From positions 1 to 17,550 of the forward strand of contig JAQVJB010000030.1 in NCBI GenBank assembly GCA_028695395.1: a stretch of 17,550 nt of DNA. The letters are read 5' to 3'. Below are positions 15,011-17,550 of the stretch, piece by piece (positions within the stretch are counted from its first letter, which is position 1; every line of letters begins with the position of its first letter). Under the pieces are notes generated by a model. That model was not told the origin of the DNA and searched no databases. It saw nothing but the letters and a program-made list of their open reading frames with translations. The position numbers and the translations under genes are program-made. This DNA is from Actinomycetota bacterium (GTDB lineage: Bacteria > Actinomycetota > Humimicrobiia > Humimicrobiales > Humimicrobiaceae).

Positions 15011-15397
15011 TCACTTACTATTTGCTAATCTTATTTCTAACGAATCAGAAGGTTTTATCTCTTTAAGTTTATCTATTCCATCTTCACTTATAATTTTACC
15101 AATTACAGTAACAGGACTTATTGCCCTGGGCTGGCTTCCGTCTCCTGCCGGAGTTGGACCGAAAAAGATACAGAAATCATTCCCCGGAGGCCAGAAAGCT
15201 ATATTTCCTACTTCCATTAGTTCTCTTCCGTTTTCAAGCTCGGAATCAAGCGGTATTTCAAAATATACTTCATTACCCCATAAATCAGCTTCGGATTGAA
15301 TAGGCAGGATTTTTAATAACTTCTTTGATGTAACGGTATCATTCAATACAGCATCTATCTTATTCTCTCCAAATACTATTTCTATCTTTTTAGGCAA
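15011..15397 (-). CDS. Cyclophilin-like fold protein (TM1367 family)
   Basis: A 128-residue protein of the cyclophilin-like family typified by Thermotoga TM1367. Recognisable segments are ADLWGNEVYFEIP (37-49), EVGNIAFWPPGNDFCIFFGP (62-81) and the PVTVIGKI strand (95-102). The fold is related to peptidyl-prolyl isomerases, but the catalytic Arg/aromatic set of true cyclophilins is not kept, and the family's function is unknown. The start is placed at TTG (15397), because GGGGGG lies six bases before it; the longer frame from a TTG at 15421 would bury that ribosome site inside the gene, and no ATG is available. It lies 186 bases before the eRF1-like gene on the same strand, possibly cotranscribed. 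Confidence 0.85.
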   Translation of the reverse strand: MPKKIEIVFGENKIDAVLNDTVTSKKLLKILPIQSEADLWGNEVYFEIPLDSELENGRELMEVGNIAFWPPGNDFCIFFGPTPAGDGSQPRAISPVTVIGKIISEDGIDKLKEIKPSDSLEIRLANSK

Positions 15398-15589
15398 TTT
15401 TATCCCCCCGTTTTTCAACAATTAAAAAATATTGTAAATTAATTATAAATCTGGTTATTTAGTAAGAGGTCTCTCCCGAAAATATTCTATCCTTTTTCTA
15501 AATTAATTGCATTTTCTTTTTCCAAAATTTTTTGCAATTTTTTGCAATTTTTAAGGTAAATAAAATTTTATTAAAAATATTTGTATTGC

Positions 15590-15618
15590 TTGTAAAAATT
15601 ATGTATATTACATTATAA
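15590..15618 (+). promoter_or_regulatory. Candidate promoter of the ferredoxin gene
   Basis: TTGTAA (15590-15595) and TTATAA (15613-15618) are separated by 17 bases, about 50 bases before the ferredoxin start. In such AT-rich DNA chance matches are common, so confidence is limited. Confidence 0.35.
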
Positions 15619-15669
15619 ATTAGCTTGGATATAAAAGGCTAAATTCAAAAAATAAACGAAAGGATTTAA

Positions 15670-15861
15670 ATGGAAGTTAGAATCGATGAGGATCTCTGTA
15701 CAGGTTGCGGCTTATGCGAAGAAACCTGTCCTGATATCTTTAAGATGAACGAAGACAAAGATATCGCAGAGGTAATCAAGACAGACTACGACGAATATGA
15801 TGAGGAGTGCATACAGGAAGCTGTTGAAAGCTGCCCATCAGAAGCAATAACAACTGAATAA
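15670..15861 (+). CDS. Single-cluster [4Fe-4S] ferredoxin (Thermotoga type)
   Basis: A 63-residue acidic ferredoxin. C10, C13 and C16 (CTGCGLC) plus C55 in SCPSEAI should bind one [4Fe-4S] cluster. C20 and C47 match the positions of the disulfide pair known in Thermotoga maritima ferredoxin, whose sequence layout (MxVRxDxDxCxGCGxCE) is nearly the same. It carries low-potential electrons for anaerobic enzymes such as pyruvate:ferredoxin oxidoreductase and hydrogenases. The start ATG is preceded by AAAGGA at seven bases. It forms a single-gene unit with its own candidate promoter and a strong terminator, as expected for an abundant general electron carrier rather than a dedicated subunit. Confidence 0.95.
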   Translation: MEVRIDEDLCTGCGLCEETCPDIFKMNEDKDIAEVIKTDYDEYDEECIQEAVESCPSEAITTE

Positions 15862-15888
15862 AATTTTATTTATTTAAAGATAGATGTT

Positions 15889-15920
15889 AAATCAGCCCTG
15901 TTTTTGCAGGGCTGATTTTT
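15889..15920 (+). terminator. Intrinsic terminator after ferredoxin
   Basis: AAATCAGCCCTG (15889-15900) pairs perfectly with CAGGGCTGATTT (15907-15918), 12 bp, loop of six bases, followed by T to 15920. It lies 28 bases after the ferredoxin stop. The opposite strand also has A/T-rich flanks and may stop transcription from the convergent gene at 15966. Confidence 0.88.
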
Positions 15921-15965
15921 AAATTTATTCCTTATATTTTCTGTAATTCCTATATTTGATTATCT

Positions 15966-17198
15966 CTAATATGTAATTCCTGGTTTTTTAAATTTAGCAA
16001 ACCAATCCTTTATTATCATTACCAGGCCTCCCAGTCCAAACAGTATGGCTGCAAACTGTATGAGCCAGCCTACAAAAGGAATTGCAAACAATATTGATGT
16101 GATAACCAGGCCTATTAGAAACGCAAGCACTTTCCAGCCATATTTATGTAGATTCTTTACACCTTTCTGCAGTATCAGACTTCCGATAAAAAATGACAAA
16201 AAGATATTGCTGACAAATAGGAGAAGAGCATAGCCCAGTATAAGGTAAAAATTGGTAAACATTGCCAGTGCTCCAAGTGATGAACCTATTATTGTAGCAA
16301 AAAGTACTATTCCTATAATTAAAATGATGAACATTGCAATAGGAGCGCCAAATAATACAATTGCACCGCCACCTACACAGAAGCCAAGACTTTTTTTCAT
16401 TCTTTCATTAAATTTATTAAAAGCCCAGGGGACAATAAGAAGCAGTATTATGCCTAAAACAAAACAGCTTAAAAATCTTACTACTTTGCTTCCGATCCAT
16501 GTAGCAGTAAATATTGCAGCCGTACCTTTTTTTATACCAGGAGAAACTTCTAATTTTTTAGTAGTTTTTGTCTCTAATTCTGTCCAGTTTGTTTTACCGA
16601 CAATCTTGGCATTGGCAGAAATTAAAGCTTCTTTATCAGAAGTGTAATTAAGATTACCGGATATTTCCGCATTGTCACCTATTTTGATATTTGAGGAATC
16701 TATTTCGACCGTGTCACCTATTTTCCCATTAATAACTACATCTGCAGCAGATAATTTCAGGCTGCCGCCTACATTACCATTTATAATAATTCTTGCGGCA
16801 TTTATTGCTGCATCCCCTGCAATTTCCGAATTTGTTGAAATCTCAACCTGTCCTCCGGCAGCAATTAAGTCTTTTTTTATATTATCATTGATAGTAATCA
16901 TCCCGCCTGCTACTCTGACTGTATCACCTATTTCTCCATTAATAGTTATGGAGCCCCCGGCAATAAGCATGTCGCCTTTGACGCTTCCTAAAATGTTTAT
17001 CTGTGAACCTGCCGCAACCAGGTCCCCATCCACATTCCCTGTAAGAGTTACCGTATTGCTGAATGCATAAACATCATCTTCTATAGTTTCCGAGATATTA
17101 AGATTTTCTCCCCCTTTAGTTGTAATCGCTAAAATCGGAGATGTAAAACCAAAAATACATAACATAAAAACTGAAATAAATATCAATGCTTTCTTCAT
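15966..17198 (-). CDS. Secreted/membrane protein with polymer-forming (bactofilin-like) beta repeats
   Basis: A 410-residue protein. Residues 1-24 are a signal peptide (MKKALIFIS... ending PILA). Residues 31-205 are about ten short beta repeats with G-x-V/I-x-G-D-x-x-x-A-G-G patterns (for example GNVDGDLVAAGSQINILGSV and INGEIGDTVRVAGGMITIND), as in the beta-helix of bactofilin/polymer-forming proteins. After a linker, residues 238-398 contain about five hydrophobic spans, so the beta-helix would face outside the cell, not the cytoplasm as in classical bactofilins. It is thus likely an envelope protein whose repeat part stacks or polymerises. The Shine-Dalgarno GGGGGAAG precedes the ATG. It is a single gene, convergent with ferredoxin. 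No enzyme motif is seen. Confidence 0.8.
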   Translation of the reverse strand: MKKALIFISVFMLCIFGFTSPILAITTKGGENLNISETIEDDVYAFSNTVTLTGNVDGDLVAAGSQINILGSVKGDMLIAGGSITINGEIGDTVRVAGGMITINDNIKKDLIAAGGQVEISTNSEIAGDAAINAARIIINGNVGGSLKLSAADVVINGKIGDTVEIDSSNIKIGDNAEISGNLNYTSDKEALISANAKIVGKTNWTELETKTTKKLEVSPGIKKGTAAIFTATWIGSKVVRFLSCFVLGIILLLIVPWAFNKFNERMKKSLGFCVGGGAIVLFGAPIAMFIILIIGIVLFATIIGSSLGALAMFTNFYLILGYALLLFVSNIFLSFFIGSLILQKGVKNLHKYGWKVLAFLIGLVITSILFAIPFVGWLIQFAAILFGLGGLVMIIKDWFAKFKKPGITY

Positions 17199-17500
17199 AA
17201 ATATACTTCCCCCTTTTAAAATTTCCTTGCTTATCTTTATATGTAAGTTTTTATAATTGACATTTTTATTTAAAATAAAATTATTTATTATTTTTACTAT
17301 GCGGGCCTGTTTTATAGAAGCTTAAAATAAAATTATTCTGGTTTTCAATAAATACCCTTGAAATCAAAAAACATCATAAGTAATTCCTCTATAGTTTTAT
17401 AATCAGTTAAGATTTCAATAATAAAATTATAAATAAATATTGTATTTTTTTAAAATAAAAATTTTATCACAAAAAATTATTAATACTTATTTGACTTTTC
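17199..17500. other. Gene-free AT-rich region before the FMN riboswitch
   Basis: No open frame with a ribosome site is visible on either strand between the divergent membrane-protein gene and the promoter at 17501. There is very AT-rich DNA (several ATAAAATTAT-like stretches, such as 17274-17285 and 17324-17335), which probably holds the minus-strand promoter of the membrane protein. Confidence 0.5.
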
Positions 17501-17509
17501 TGATATAAT
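17501..17509 (+). promoter_or_regulatory. Extended -10 promoter driving the FMN riboswitch
   Basis: TGATATAAT fits the extended -10 form (TGn then perfect TATAAT at 17504-17509). A good -35 is missing at 17-base spacing, which is usual for extended -10 promoters. Transcription would begin about 17516, directly before the riboswitch. Confidence 0.6.
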
Positions 17510-17516
17510 TGACTTT

Positions 17517-17550
17517 GGATTTTCGAGGATAGGTGTAAATCCTTACCGGC
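17517..17550 (+). promoter_or_regulatory. FMN riboswitch (RFN element), 5' part, cut by the window edge
   Basis: The last bases, TTCGAGGATAGGTGTAAA (17522-17539) followed by TCCTTACCGGC (17540-17550), match the opening of the RFN element, consensus UUCGGGGCAGGGUGAAAUUCCCUACCGGC. The first hairpin pairs AGG(A)TAGG with CCTTACC-type bases. FMN-bound RFN elements switch off riboflavin synthesis or transport genes, so ribD/ribE/ribBA or a riboflavin transporter is expected beyond the window. Confidence 0.8.

Noticed and set aside
15530..15555. Tandem TTTTTTGCAA repeat upstream of the ferredoxin gene
   Set aside because: Only two to three imperfect copies in AT-rich DNA; could be slippage and has no clear function.
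16252..17070. Plus-strand open frames opposite the polymer-forming gene
   Set aside because: They mirror the minus-strand repeats (Pro/Ser/Ile-rich translation) and lack ribosome sites; antisense shadows.

Overview
The window is an AT-rich stretch of bacterial DNA with 18 protein-coding genes, one decayed insertion-sequence end and the start of an FMN riboswitch. The gene set (homocysteine synthesis of the anaerobe type, rubredoxin, two ferredoxin-type proteins, an Fe-S flavoprotein glycerol-3-phosphate oxidation set) points to a strict anaerobe. The single-cluster ferredoxin and the cyclophilin-like protein resemble Thermotoga-type proteins. A lineage such as Atribacterota or a deep anaerobic actinobacterial/clostridial-like group would fit, but the sequence alone does not fix the phylum.

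Left part (1-2600): a ParA-type ATPase runs off the left edge. A divergent, translationally coupled pair (DUF39 protein plus NIL-ferredoxin) should make homocysteine from aspartate semialdehyde and sulfur. It ends in a strong hairpin shared with the convergent rubredoxin/DUF5661 pair.

Middle (2779-7613): the ribosome-associated ATPase YchF, a GNAT acetyltransferase behind a plausible promoter with a perfect 9-bp inverted repeat upstream, a membrane-anchored TPR protein, an unrecognised helical protein and a heme-O-synthase-like UbiA prenyltransferase with no oxidase genes nearby.

Redox operon (7756-11825): a TIM-barrel protein, a GlpA-like FAD dehydrogenase with a C-terminal [2Fe-2S] domain, a second FAD/NAD-linked oxidoreductase and a DUF1667 protein. 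The last three form a known glycerol-3-phosphate oxidation set. The dehydrogenase has no ATG, GTG or TTG where its start must be, which is the oddest thing in the window.

Right part (11855-17550): a monoacylglycerol-lipase-like hydrolase, an RRM RNA-binding protein with a strong promoter and long leader, a transposase remnant with two copies of a 20-base end repeat, a bacterial homologue of the archaeal/eukaryotic release factor eRF1 without a GGQ motif, a TM1367-like cyclophilin-fold protein, a ferredoxin with its own terminator, and a secreted beta-repeat/membrane protein. At the right edge an extended -10 promoter leads into the first bases of an FMN riboswitch, so riboflavin genes probably follow.

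Across the window, genes with strong Shine-Dalgarno sequences alternate with genes that have none.
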